A stretch of DNA of 33,235 bases from Armatimonadota bacterium. Its GTDB lineage: Bacteria > Armatimonadota > Hebobacteria > Hebobacterales > Hebobacteraceae. The position numbers and the translations under genes are program-made. Positions 1 to 8,792 of the stretch are shown here, in pieces. Numbering within the stretch: position 1 is the stretch's first letter; the number at the start of each line of letters is the position of its first letter. The notes beneath the pieces were generated by a model, which saw nothing but the letters and a program-made list of their open reading frames with translations, did not search any database and was not told where the DNA came from. The stretch spans positions 1-33,235 of the forward strand of contig WFSF01000225.1 in NCBI GenBank assembly GCA_015486155.1. The letters are read 5' to 3'.

Positions 1-350
1 GCCCCCGCCCCCGCACGCCGCGAGGTCGGCCCGCCGAACACGAACGGCTCCCCGTCCGCCACGACCGTGGTGTACGAGGTCCACGGTTCTCGGCTGCCAT
101 AGATGAGCACCTGGTTGTCGTCGGAGGCGCGTGAGGGGTCGCCGCCGGTGGTGTCCACGGCGAAGCGGCCGGTCTCCTGCGCGCCCGCGTTCACGCGGAT
201 GCGGATGAACTCGTTGGCGACGGAGACCACCGGAACCGGGGCCCGATTTTCCGCCTCGGCCTTCGGCGGCTCCGCCCGCGCGGGCGAGGTGAAGGCCGCG
301 AGCGCACACAGCGTCAGCGCGGCGGCACAGTTGCGAATCGTGATGCGCAT
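1..350 (-). CDS. Secreted protein of unknown function, 5' portion only (runs off the left edge)
   Basis: Not in the ORF track. Reverse complement from ATG at 350 gives MRITIRNCAAALTLCALAAFTSPARAEPPKAEAENRAPVPVVSVANEFIRIRVNAGAQETGRFAVDTTGGDPSRASDDNQVLIYGSREPWTSYTTVVADGEPFVFGGPTSRRAG..., open to the edge with a signal-peptide-like N-terminus; directly follows tonB on the same strand. Confidence 0.75.
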   Translation of the reverse strand, partial: MRITIRNCAAALTLCALAAFTSPARAEPPKAEAENRAPVPVVSVANEFIRIRVNAGAQETGRFAVDTTGGDPSRASDDNQVLIYGSREPWTSYTTVVADGEPFVFGGPTSRRAGAG

Positions 351-354
351 GGGG

Positions 355-1068
355 CTATCCTCGCTTGACCTTTCCGTCCGTGAACTCGATGGTGACCTCG
401 ACCTTGCCGGGGGCGGGCTTTCCGTTCTTCATGCCCGGCCGGAAGACCCAACCCTGCTCCAGCGCCCGCTTGGCGGCGTGGTCCAGCACCGGGTGGCCGG
501 AGGTATGCAGCACGGCGACCGACTTGACCTTACCGTCCGGGCCCACGGTGACCGCGAGCGTCACCCGGCCCTCCATGCGCGCGTCGAGCGCGCGCTTGGG
601 ATAGACGGGCAAAGGAGCCTCCGCCTCCGCCGGACCGTACGTGGGCCCGGTCTCCTCTTTCCGCCTGGTCTGGTCGGCGGCGACACCCTGGGGCTTCGGC
701 CTCTCGGCGGCCGGCTCGCGGGACTTGTTGGAGGTGAGGATGCGGGGGGCCGGCGATTTGGCGCCCTCGTTCTCGGTCTTCGCCGCGGCCGCATTGGGAG
801 CGGTCCGGCGCGGCCGCGCCGCGTTCTCAGGCCGTTTGACGACCTCGGGAGTGCGCCTCCCCCCCGAGACCAGTGTGGGCGCGGTGCGCTCCGTGACGGT
901 GAGCTCGATGGGGATCAGCGCCTTGCGCGCGGCCGGGCCGCGCCCTGCGAGCAGCCCGATGAGCAACAACAGGAGTGCGTGGAAGCCAACGGAGACCGCG
1001 GCGGCGACGCGGTACCGCTGGGCCTCCCCCATCGGCGGTCTCTCTACGATTGCCTGCTCTGCCGACAT
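355..1068 (-). CDS. tonB: TonB family energy-transducing protein
   Basis: N-terminal TM segment, Pro/Lys/Arg-rich linker, C-terminal domain PVYPKRALDARMEGRVTLAVTVGPDGKVKSVAVLHTSGHPVLDHAAKRALEQGWVFRPGMKNGKPAPGKVEVTIEF; next to exbD/exbB. Confidence 0.92.
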   Translation of the reverse strand: MSAEQAIVERPPMGEAQRYRVAAAVSVGFHALLLLLIGLLAGRGPAARKALIPIELTVTERTAPTLVSGGRRTPEVVKRPENAARPRRTAPNAAAAKTENEGAKSPAPRILTSNKSREPAAERPKPQGVAADQTRRKEETGPTYGPAEAEAPLPVYPKRALDARMEGRVTLAVTVGPDGKVKSVAVLHTSGHPVLDHAAKRALEQGWVFRPGMKNGKPAPGKVEVTIEFTDGKVKRG

Positions 1069-1084
1069 GGAGAATCCTCTGCCC

Positions 1085-1540
1085 TCACCGCGGCGGTGTG
1101 CGCTCTTGCGTGCGCTTCGGGTTGGCGGCGAGCGCTATCCGGTGGAACCCGGAGGCGCGCACTTCGTCCAGCGCCTCCACCAGTTGCGAATACGGAACCT
1201 TCTCGTCGGCGGCCACCACTATCTGCGCGTCGGTGTCGCCCTTGGCCGCCTCTGTCACCGCCTGACCCAGGCGGCCCGCGGTCACGACCCGGCCGCCCAC
1301 CCGGGCGGGCTGGCCCGGCAGGAGGGTGATGCTGACGCGCGTGGGCACTGGGGAGGCGGTCTTCGCCGACGGGAGTTTCAGGGCCAGCCCGGTGCGGGCC
1401 CCGGCAAAGGTGGTGGTCACAGCGAAGAAAATGAGCAGGATGAACACCGCGTCGATCATGGCCGTGAGGTCCAGATAGGGGCGCAGGCGGCGCCGGCCCC
1501 GCGGAAGGAGAGACCCTCCCCAGGCGGATTGTCCGTTCAT
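1085..1540 (-). CDS. exbD: Biopolymer transport protein ExbD/TolR
   Basis: N-terminal PYLDLTAMIDAVFILLIFFAVTTTF and C-terminal QIVVAADEKVPYSQLVEALDEVRASGFHRIALA typical of ExbD/TolR. Confidence 0.93.
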   Translation of the reverse strand: MNGQSAWGGSLLPRGRRRLRPYLDLTAMIDAVFILLIFFAVTTTFAGARTGLALKLPSAKTASPVPTRVSITLLPGQPARVGGRVVTAGRLGQAVTEAAKGDTDAQIVVAADEKVPYSQLVEALDEVRASGFHRIALAANPKRTQERTPPR

Positions 1541-2151
1541 CGTCCCCCTCCCGCCCTGGTCTGAAGGTTCAGGAGCTCGGTCACGCGCAACTCGATCTCG
1601 TGGGCGAGCGCGTCCACGCGCCCCGCGAGCGAGTTGTAGACGATGAGAAAGGGAATGGCGATGCAGAGGCCCGTGAAGGTCGTGATGAGCGCCTCGGCGA
1701 TGCCGCCGGAGAGGGCGGCCGCGTTGCCGATGTCGCCCCCGGCGATCACGCGGAAGACCTTGATGAGCCCGGAGATGGTGCCGAGAAGGCCGAGCAGCGG
1801 CGCTACCGTGACCATGGTGGCGAGCACGGGCAGGCCGCGCTCCAGCACCGGTTGCTCGGAGAGCGCCACCTCCCGGGCCACCTCCCTCAGGTCCTCCTTG
1901 GGCATGTCGAAATTGGCGAGCGCGGCGCCCAGCACTCTCGCCACCGGCCCCGGGGTGGCCTCACACACCCCCCTCGCCTCCTCCTGGGACCCGCGCTCCA
2001 GGGCGGCCCGAATCTTATCCATCAGCCTCTTGCTGTCCGGCCTGGCGTGGCGCAGATACAGCCAGCGCTCGACCGCCACCACCAACGCGATCACGCTGCA
2101 CAGCAAGAGGGGGATCATCACGACACCGCCGCGCGCGATTGGCTCGAACAC
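1537..2151 (-). CDS. exbB: MotA/TolQ/ExbB proton channel family protein
   Basis: MFEPIARGGVVMIPLLLCSVIALVVAVERWLYLRH...LPVLATMVTVAPLLGLLGTISGLIKVF...GGIAEALITTFTGLCIAIPFLIVYN; overlaps exbD start. Confidence 0.94.
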   Translation of the reverse strand: MFEPIARGGVVMIPLLLCSVIALVVAVERWLYLRHARPDSKRLMDKIRAALERGSQEEARGVCEATPGPVARVLGAALANFDMPKEDLREVAREVALSEQPVLERGLPVLATMVTVAPLLGLLGTISGLIKVFRVIAGGDIGNAAALSGGIAEALITTFTGLCIAIPFLIVYNSLAGRVDALAHEIELRVTELLNLQTRAGGGR

Positions 2152-2305
2152 CGCTTCATTCCTCCTGACACTGGGCTGAAATCGCTGCCGCTTTCGGCGC
2201 GGTTAGACACGGCGAGGCAAGGAATGTCGCGGGCGGAGCGCGGGGAACCGGGGCTGCCCGGCGTTGCCGGATATTTCGCGGCGGAGCCCCAAGGGCAGGG
2301 CGGCG

Positions 2306-3439
2306 TCAGGCCTCCCGCTCGTCAATCGGCACGTAGCGGCGCTCCGCGGGGCCGATGTAATTGGCGCGGGGGCGGATAATCCGGTTGTTCTGCCACTGCT
2401 CCAGGATGTGCGCGGTCCACCCGACGATGCGGCTGCACGCGAAAATCGGGGTGAACAGCGAGGCGGGAATGCCCATCAGGTGGTAGATGATCCCGGAGTA
2501 GAAGTCCACGTTGGGCCGGACCTTGGTGTTGGCCACCATCACGCGTTCCACCTCCTGGGCGATCTCGAACCACTTCATCTCGCCCTTGCGCTCGGAGAGA
2601 GCCTTCGCATAGCCCCTGAGCAGGGTGGCGCGGGGATCCTCGACCCGGTAGACCCGATGGCCGAAGCCGGGGACCTTCTGCTTGCGGTCTAGTGCGTCCC
2701 GCACCCACCTCTCGGCGTTGGCCGGGTCCCCGATCTCATCGAGCATGTGCATCACCTGCTCGTTTGCTCCCCCATGGAGGGGGCCCTTGAGCGCGCCGAT
2801 GGCGCTGGTCACCGAGGAGTACATGTCCGACATGGTGGCCGCGGTGACCCGGGCGGCGAAGGTAGAGGCGTTCAGCTCGTGATCGGCATGGAGAATCAGG
2901 CAGATGTCCAGGATGCGCGCGGTCTCATCGTCCGGCGGAGTGCCGTGCAGGGTGTACAGGAAGTTGTAGGCGACCCCCTTGCCCGGCAGCGGCGGCATGG
3001 GCTCCTCTCCCTCGCGCAGCCGCTGATGGCCGGTGATGACCAGGGGCATCCTCTCGGTGAGGCGCTGCGCCTTGCGGAGGCAGGCGTCGAGACGGGTGTT
3101 GCCGGAGTCGGGGTCCCAGTGCCCCATGGAGGAGACCGCGGTGCGCAACACCTCCATGGGAGTGGCCATGCGGGGGAAGAGGCGCAACACCATGGTCACC
3201 CGAATGGGGAGATCCATGCTTCCGGTGAAGCCGTCGAGGAAGGCGTCGAATTCCACCTTGCCCGGCAGGCGTCCATACCAGAGCAGGTACGCCACCTCCT
3301 CGAAGGTGCTCTTCTCGGCGAGCTCTATCGCATCATAGCCGCGATAGAGGAGCTTGCCCTTTTCGCCGTCAATGAAACAGATCCGCGAATCACAGGCAAT
3401 GATGTCCTCCAACCCGGCCTTTGCGTTGTTGTTTCCCAT
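2306..3439 (-). CDS. Citrate synthase / 2-methylcitrate synthase family
   Basis: GLEDIIACDSRICFIDGEKGKLLYRGYDAIELAEKS...HADHELNASTFAARV...GPLHGGANEQVM...PGFGHRVYRVEDPRA...RPNVDFYSGIIYHLMGIP; start trimmed from the track ORF to MGNNNAKAGLEDI. Confidence 0.95.
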   Translation of the reverse strand: MGNNNAKAGLEDIIACDSRICFIDGEKGKLLYRGYDAIELAEKSTFEEVAYLLWYGRLPGKVEFDAFLDGFTGSMDLPIRVTMVLRLFPRMATPMEVLRTAVSSMGHWDPDSGNTRLDACLRKAQRLTERMPLVITGHQRLREGEEPMPPLPGKGVAYNFLYTLHGTPPDDETARILDICLILHADHELNASTFAARVTAATMSDMYSSVTSAIGALKGPLHGGANEQVMHMLDEIGDPANAERWVRDALDRKQKVPGFGHRVYRVEDPRATLLRGYAKALSERKGEMKWFEIAQEVERVMVANTKVRPNVDFYSGIIYHLMGIPASLFTPIFACSRIVGWTAHILEQWQNNRIIRPRANYIGPAERRYVPIDEREA

Positions 3440-3534
3440 GCTCGCCGATGCCTCCTTTTCCGTCTGCGGTTTCTCATAGAATCTGCATGATAGCATGAAC
3501 TCCGCCCCGAGGTGAAGAGAAAGCCATCGCGATT

Positions 3535-3563
3535 TTGACGGGGGCGAGCTCTGCGGCTATACT
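3535..3563 (+). promoter_or_regulatory. Candidate sigma70-type promoter
   Basis: TTGACG (3535-3540), 17-nt spacer, TATACT (3558-3563), upstream of the transporter remnant and the M55/URO-D genes. Confidence 0.6.
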
Positions 3564-3598
3564 CGACCGCACACCCCCCGGAAAGGATTTCCGCGCCC

Positions 3599-3938
3599 AT
3601 GTGGCTCTGGGACTGGATAGGAGGCGGGAGCAGCGTGTCCGCGGTGTTCGTGATCGCGGCCGCCACGGCGCTGGCTCTGCTCATCGGCAGCATCCGGTTG
3701 GCACGCATCCGCCTCGGCCGCGGTGGGCGCATTGCTGGCAGGATTTGGGCTCCGCTTGCGCTACTTCTCTGTTTGCGGGCTGATGGCCGGGAGCATGACG
3801 GATCCGCCGGCGCTGGCGTTCGCCTCCTCCGGCACCCGCACGCGGGAGCCGATCCCGGCCTACGCGACGGTATATCCGCTGACGCAATTGATGAGGGCGC
3901 TGGCCGCGCAACTGATCGTGTTGTTGTTCGTGCGATGA
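3599..3938 (+). pseudogene. Remnant of an AspT/YidE-type membrane transporter (N-terminal tip joined to C-terminal end)
   Basis: Frame of 3599: MWLWDWIGGGSSVSAVFVIAAATALALLIGSIRLARIRLG. Different frame from about 3723: GALLAGFGLRLRYFSVCGLMAGSMTDPPALAFASS...IPAYATVYPLTQLMRALAAQLIVLLFVR*. The ends resemble opposite ends of a much longer transporter; the middle is absent. Confidence 0.65.
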
Positions 3939-3962
3939 CGGGCAGCGCGAAGGGAGCAGCAA

Positions 3963-4787
3963 ATGAAGGTCTTCGTGATGACGGACGTGGAGGGCGTGGC
4001 CGGGGTGCAGGACTGGGACTGGACCACCCCGGGCAAATTACACTACGCGGAGGGGCGCGAACTGTTGACGCGGGAGGTCAACGCGGCCGTGGAGGGGTTG
4101 CTGGAGGGCGGGGCGACGGAGATACTGGTGTGCGACGCGCATGGGCCGGGAGGAATTGATGTGCAGCTTCTCGACCCGCGGGTCAGCCTCCAGCGCGGCT
4201 GGCCGGACGAGGAGTGGCCGTTGGGGCTCGACGAGTCCTTCGACGCCGTCGTCTGGGTGGGGCAGCACGCGAAGGCGCGCACTCCATACGGCCATCTCTG
4301 CCACACGCAGTCCTTGCATTACCTCGAGGAAACGGTGAACGGGGTCGCCATCGGTGAATTCGGCGAACTGGCGATGTGCGCCAGCGAACTGGGGGTGCGG
4401 TCCATCTTCGGGTCCGGGGACGAGGCCTTCTGCCGGGAGGCGGAGGCGCTGGTGCCGGGGATCGAGACCGCGGCGGTGAAGCGCGGGCTGCGGGCGGACG
4501 TCGGCGGGGACCTCGACGTGGACGAGTACCGCCGGGCCACCACCTCGGCCGTGCACCTTCACCCCGTGCGGGCGCGGGAGCTCATCCGCGAGGGAGCCCG
4601 TCGCGCCGTCGAACGGGCCAAGAACGAGGATTTCGGGATCATCCCGCTCCAGCCCCCCTTCCGCCGGGTCGTGAAACTCCGCCGAAGCGACCGCCGCCCC
4701 TCGGCCACATTCATGGAAGTCGAGCACCCCTCCAGCTTCATCGCCGTCATGAACATGTGGGGAGAGGAGCAGCCGCTGGATGAATAG
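3963..4787 (+). CDS. M55 family D-aminopeptidase-like protein (DppA-like)
   Basis: MKVFVMTDVEGVAGVQDWDW...ILVCDAHGPGG...VVWVGQHAKARTPYGHLCHTQS...GVAIGEFGELAMCASELGVRSIFGSGDEAFCREAEALVPGIETAAVKRG. Confidence 0.88.
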   Translation: MKVFVMTDVEGVAGVQDWDWTTPGKLHYAEGRELLTREVNAAVEGLLEGGATEILVCDAHGPGGIDVQLLDPRVSLQRGWPDEEWPLGLDESFDAVVWVGQHAKARTPYGHLCHTQSLHYLEETVNGVAIGEFGELAMCASELGVRSIFGSGDEAFCREAEALVPGIETAAVKRGLRADVGGDLDVDEYRRATTSAVHLHPVRARELIREGARRAVERAKNEDFGIIPLQPPFRRVVKLRRSDRRPSATFMEVEHPSSFIAVMNMWGEEQPLDE

Positions 4788-5961
4788 CGCCTCCGGGGAC
4801 GCGCGGTGGGACGCGCGCGCCATCGCCCGCCACAACGCGGAGGTGGAGAAACTGTGGCGGGATTTCCACTCCGGCGCGCCGGCGCGCGTGCCCGTGGTCT
4901 GGAACTTCAACACCCGGTACTATCTGCTCGATCCCGCGCTGAATCAAAAGGGTTACACATTCGAGCAGTATTTTCAGGACCCGGACGCGCAGTGGGAGGT
5001 GCAGCTCGCGTTTCGCAGGTGGATCCGCGAGCACGTGTCCATGGATCAGCCCTGGGGCCTGCCCGAGGAGTGGGACGGACTGAGGCCGGACTTCCAGAAT
5101 ATCTACGAGGCGGCATGGCTGGGCTGCCCCATCGAGTTTCGCCCGGGCGAGGTGCCGGACACGTGGCCCCTCCTCAAGGAGGACAAGGGGAAACTCGCAT
5201 CGCTGAGCATCCCCGATCCCCTGCACGGCGGCATAATGGGCCGGGCGTGGGAGTTCTATCAGCGCTTCGAGGAACGCAGAAGGCGCGAGGACTTCTGTGG
5301 GCGTCCGGTGGGACGGTCTCTTCTCAGCGGCGGCGGTACCGACGGTCCCTTCACGGTGGCCTGCAACCTTCGGGGAGCCACCGAATTGTGTCTGGACCTC
5401 TACGAGGACCCGACCTTCGCGCGCGAATTGCTGGAGTTCGTGACCGAGGCGATCATCACACGGGTGCGCGCGGTGGGCGAGGTGAACGGCGTGAAGTACC
5501 CGCAGCCCGGATGGGGGTTCGCGGACGACAGCATCCAACTGCTCTCCGTAGACCAGTACCGCGAGTTCGTACTCCCCCATCATCTCCGCATGGTCTCGGA
5601 GTTCTCCCAGGGCGGACCCAATGCCATCCACCTGTGCGGAAGCGTCCAGCATCTGCTTCCCATCGTGCAGCGCGAGCTGAACGTCCAGGACTTCGACCTC
5701 GGCTTTCCGGTGGACCTGGGCCGCGCCCGTCGGGAGCTCGGGCCGGGCGCGCTGCTGCGGGGCAACCTGCACCCGCAGACGCTGAAGGAAGGGCCGCCTT
5801 GCAAGATCGAAGAAGAGACTGCTAGTATCATGGCCGGCGGGGCCAAGGAGGGGCGGCGGTTCATCTTCTGCGAGGGCAACAATGTCGCTCCCGGCACCCC
5901 GCTGGAGCACTTCGACGCGGCCTACCAGGCGGCCCGGAGGCATGGAAGGCACGAAGGATAG
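4780..5961 (+). CDS. Uroporphyrinogen decarboxylase-like (URO-D/MtaA-type) protein
   Basis: GPFTVACNLRGATELCLDLYEDPTFARELLEFVTEAII...DDSIQLLSVDQYREFVLPHHLRMV...HLCGSVQHLLPIV...LLRGNLHPQTLKEG...RRFIFCEGNNVAPGTPLEHFDAAYQAAR; start overlaps the end of the M55 ORF. Confidence 0.85.
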   Translation: MNSASGDARWDARAIARHNAEVEKLWRDFHSGAPARVPVVWNFNTRYYLLDPALNQKGYTFEQYFQDPDAQWEVQLAFRRWIREHVSMDQPWGLPEEWDGLRPDFQNIYEAAWLGCPIEFRPGEVPDTWPLLKEDKGKLASLSIPDPLHGGIMGRAWEFYQRFEERRRREDFCGRPVGRSLLSGGGTDGPFTVACNLRGATELCLDLYEDPTFARELLEFVTEAIITRVRAVGEVNGVKYPQPGWGFADDSIQLLSVDQYREFVLPHHLRMVSEFSQGGPNAIHLCGSVQHLLPIVQRELNVQDFDLGFPVDLGRARRELGPGALLRGNLHPQTLKEGPPCKIEEETASIMAGGAKEGRRFIFCEGNNVAPGTPLEHFDAAYQAARRHGRHEG

Positions 5962-6288
5962 ATAGACTGCTCCCAAATCGCGTGTCCATTCTGCTCCATC
6001 ACTTTTCCCCTCAGCTGATAAACGTCATGACTTCGGCACATGGCGAGCCGCCTTGTATGCATTTTGGCCAACCAGCAGGGAAGTCCGCACACAATTTTCG
6101 CTGTAGAGGGGCTATCCTGTTGGTCGCCTTCACACGCTGTAGTCATGGGGACGTGAGGGTCCATCAGGGAACCTAACTTGGAGTCATTCGCCTCGTGGTA
6201 GCGGCCGCGATGAGCGCGGCCATCGTCTCTGCTCCGCGCGCTGCGGGCAGAGAGAGTTTGGGGTTGGGCGAATGGGGTTGCCAACTGC

Positions 6289-6350
6289 GGGAGCCGAGCC
6301 CGCCCTTCCCTCCCTGGTGGAATGTGGAAGGAGCGGCTGGCTCGGCTCCC
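6289..6350. repeat. Perfect 12-bp inverted repeat (long-loop hairpin) in convergent intergenic region
   Basis: gggagccgagcc (6289-6300) and ggctcggctccc (6339-6350) are exact reverse complements; nested ccttcc/ggaagg. Confidence 0.7.
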
Positions 6351-6357
6351 TGCCCCA

Positions 6358-6379
6358 GCATGTGGTTATTGCCACATGC
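6358..6379. terminator. Compact hairpin, candidate 3'-end structure of the minus-strand GH20-like gene
   Basis: gcatgtgg-ttattg-ccacatgc: perfect 8-bp stem, 6-nt loop, about 28 bp past the stop codon at 6407; no clear T-tract. Confidence 0.4.
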
Positions 6380-6406
6380 GGCGGCGCGTCCATTATCCCC
6401 GATGGT

Positions 6407-8674
6407 TCATTCCCAGCCGGGCAATTTCCCCTTCTTCTCCGGCCGGTAATCCTCCCATTTGGGCGTCTCGACGGTCGTGATTCCCAGGAGCATGGGCCGC
6501 GCGTCAGAGCCGCCGTGGGTTCTGTGTTCCGGAGGCAGAGCTCCCGCGCCGTGGAGCGTGATGGAGACGATGGGCGTACCCGGGCGGGGATTCGTCCATT
6601 CCAGCCCCCAGACCACGAGCGGCCGGCCGTCGGGAAGTTCTCCAGCGGGGAGCTCCCGCGGCTGATAGAGCAGCGCGTGTCCGTGATCCCACTCCATTAC
6701 ATTCTCCCCGTAGCGAATCTCGACGCTGCGGCTCAGTCCGTCCGCATAGCGCACCTCATACCAGCCGAGGAGCTCGGCCGCGTCGCGCGGGAAGTTGGTG
6801 CCATCCCCCGCGTGCGCGGGCTCGCCCCCCTTCGCGTCGGCGGCCTGCCAGAAGATGAGCGCGCCGTATTCGCCCTCTATGGGGATGGAGGCGGAGACAT
6901 GGGGATACTCGGCCTCCGATTTGTGGGCGCGTTCGACGACCACCACGGCGGATCCGGATGCCTCGCCTGCGCCGCCGAATGAATATGGGACGCCGTCATA
7001 CTCGGCCGGACCGACGCGCAGGCCGCTCAGGTCCCACTGGTCTGTCTTCAGCGGGGCATTTGCGGCCGGCGCGATCGAGACGACGCGCTTGCGCTCCGGC
7101 TTGACGGCGAGGCTCCACAGGCGGGGTTCCCCCCAGGAGCGCTTCAGGCGGTCCCGCAGCCGCGGCATTTGCCGCGCGCTCATCTCCTCCGCCGCGCGCG
7201 GCTCGGGCCATCGATTGGACCAGAGCAGGTTCGCGGAGTACATCGCGGGCGGGTAGTGGATCATGCCCAGTTCGAAGTCCTCCCAGGCGCACCAGGAGGA
7301 GATCTCCGCGCCGAGCACGCTGGGGTGGGCGCTCCGCGCCTCCCAGTCGGGGAAGCGGCGGCCGTCGAAGTTCCCGTAGATCTGCTTGAAACCAAGGTCC
7401 GCGATCACCTCGTCCGCGTCCTTCTGACCGCGGTACCACGACCAGTTGAGGATAGTGATGTGGGGCGCGCCGGCGCGGATGATTTCCGCCGCCCGCTGGG
7501 TGTCCGGGTGGTCGTAGACGACCTTGTCGGTCTCTATCTTTCTGCCGATGCCGTTGTGCGTGGGCACCAGGTGGTCGCTCCACATCCACACCCCCAGGCC
7601 GCGCTCGATCAGCCAGGAGGCGATCTTCACCACATCCTCGCCGAAGAGTTCGCCGGTGTCCCGCTGCCGACACTTTTCGCACCAACCGGCCTGCCGCCAT
7701 TCATCGTGCCCGATGTGGACGCTGCGGCACTTCGCGAGCTCGATGTATTCCTGCATCACCTGGAACAGAATCTCGTAGGAGCGCGGGTTGCTGGGGCAGT
7801 ACGAGTCCGGGAAATCGGCCTCCTGGATCTCGGCGATCTCCCGAAACACGGTCGCCAGATAGTAGGCATGGCTCAGCGATTGTATCTCCGGGACCGGCTC
7901 CAGGTGATATTCCCTCGCCCAGTCGAAGAGCGCGGCCAGGTCCTCGGCCTCGACATAGCGGCCGTCGGCCAGATGGGTATGGATGGACCCGGAAAACCGC
8001 CGGCCGGGGCCGAGCGGACAATGCTCCCCATAGATGCGCCCGGTGTCTCCGATGGCGCGCATTTCCTCCACGAAGCGCCTCCAGCCGGCGGCCAGCTCGG
8101 GCTTGCCGCGCAGCCGGACTCCGCCGCCGACTTCGATGAAGAGCCCGTTGAACTTGTAGCGCACCAGGAAATCGCGCAGATAGCGCCGCGCGTAATTGAG
8201 GTGGTCCGCGCCCGGCAGGTAGAGGTGGACCATGCGCACCGGCTTGTAGGGCCAGTCCCGGATCTCCGCCCCGCGCAACACCACCTGGTCCCCCCTCCGC
8301 TCCGCCAGTTGCACCAGGGTGGCGACCGCGTGCTGCGCGCCCCGCGTGTCGCGGCCGACCGCCTCGGCCCCCTGCGCGGACACCTTGAGCAGATAGCCCT
8401 CGGGCTGAGTGGGCAGCGGCCCCTCCGGGGGAGCGAGCTTGTCCGCGGTCCCAATGCGAATGGGAATCTTTCCGGCGGGGACCCGGCCGCGCACGATGGG
8501 AACGACGAGGTTGTGGTCGTCCATGATCATGTCGGCGAACAGGCGCAGGGGCGCGAGCTCGGTCTCGCCCGCGCCGGGCGCGGCCGCCAGCACCGCGTCG
8601 GCGAGAGGAAGCGCGTCGTCGCGAAAGGCGGCTTCCTGGGGTATGGGCCAGAGCAATGAGCGTCTATCTTGCAT
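6407..8674 (-). CDS. Glycoside hydrolase family 20-like protein (beta-N-acetylhexosaminidase-type fold)
   Basis: GH20-like N-terminal domain (GYLLKVSAQGAEAVGRDTRGAQHAVATLVQL), barrel (YKFNGLFIEVGGG...EPVPEIQSLSHAYYL...SVHIGHDEWR) with the expected Asp-Glu pair; extra C-terminal domain. Confidence 0.8.
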   Translation of the reverse strand: MQDRRSLLWPIPQEAAFRDDALPLADAVLAAAPGAGETELAPLRLFADMIMDDHNLVVPIVRGRVPAGKIPIRIGTADKLAPPEGPLPTQPEGYLLKVSAQGAEAVGRDTRGAQHAVATLVQLAERRGDQVVLRGAEIRDWPYKPVRMVHLYLPGADHLNYARRYLRDFLVRYKFNGLFIEVGGGVRLRGKPELAAGWRRFVEEMRAIGDTGRIYGEHCPLGPGRRFSGSIHTHLADGRYVEAEDLAALFDWAREYHLEPVPEIQSLSHAYYLATVFREIAEIQEADFPDSYCPSNPRSYEILFQVMQEYIELAKCRSVHIGHDEWRQAGWCEKCRQRDTGELFGEDVVKIASWLIERGLGVWMWSDHLVPTHNGIGRKIETDKVVYDHPDTQRAAEIIRAGAPHITILNWSWYRGQKDADEVIADLGFKQIYGNFDGRRFPDWEARSAHPSVLGAEISSWCAWEDFELGMIHYPPAMYSANLLWSNRWPEPRAAEEMSARQMPRLRDRLKRSWGEPRLWSLAVKPERKRVVSIAPAANAPLKTDQWDLSGLRVGPAEYDGVPYSFGGAGEASGSAVVVVERAHKSEAEYPHVSASIPIEGEYGALIFWQAADAKGGEPAHAGDGTNFPRDAAELLGWYEVRYADGLSRSVEIRYGENVMEWDHGHALLYQPRELPAGELPDGRPLVVWGLEWTNPRPGTPIVSITLHGAGALPPEHRTHGGSDARPMLLGITTVETPKWEDYRPEKKGKLPGWE

Positions 8675-8792
8675 TGAAATCTCCTCGGAGATATGGGGAT
8701 CACAGGGGTTGTTTGCGGTTCGTCCTCACACTCCTTCATTCGATATCGCCGCGGGCAGGAGAGAGGGGAAGAAGGGCGGAACACATTTCGGC

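Noticed and set aside
103-1329. 408-aa plus-strand ORF over tonB
   Set aside because: Overlaps tonB and the truncated secreted CDS antisense; Pro/Arg-rich C-terminus without domain features.
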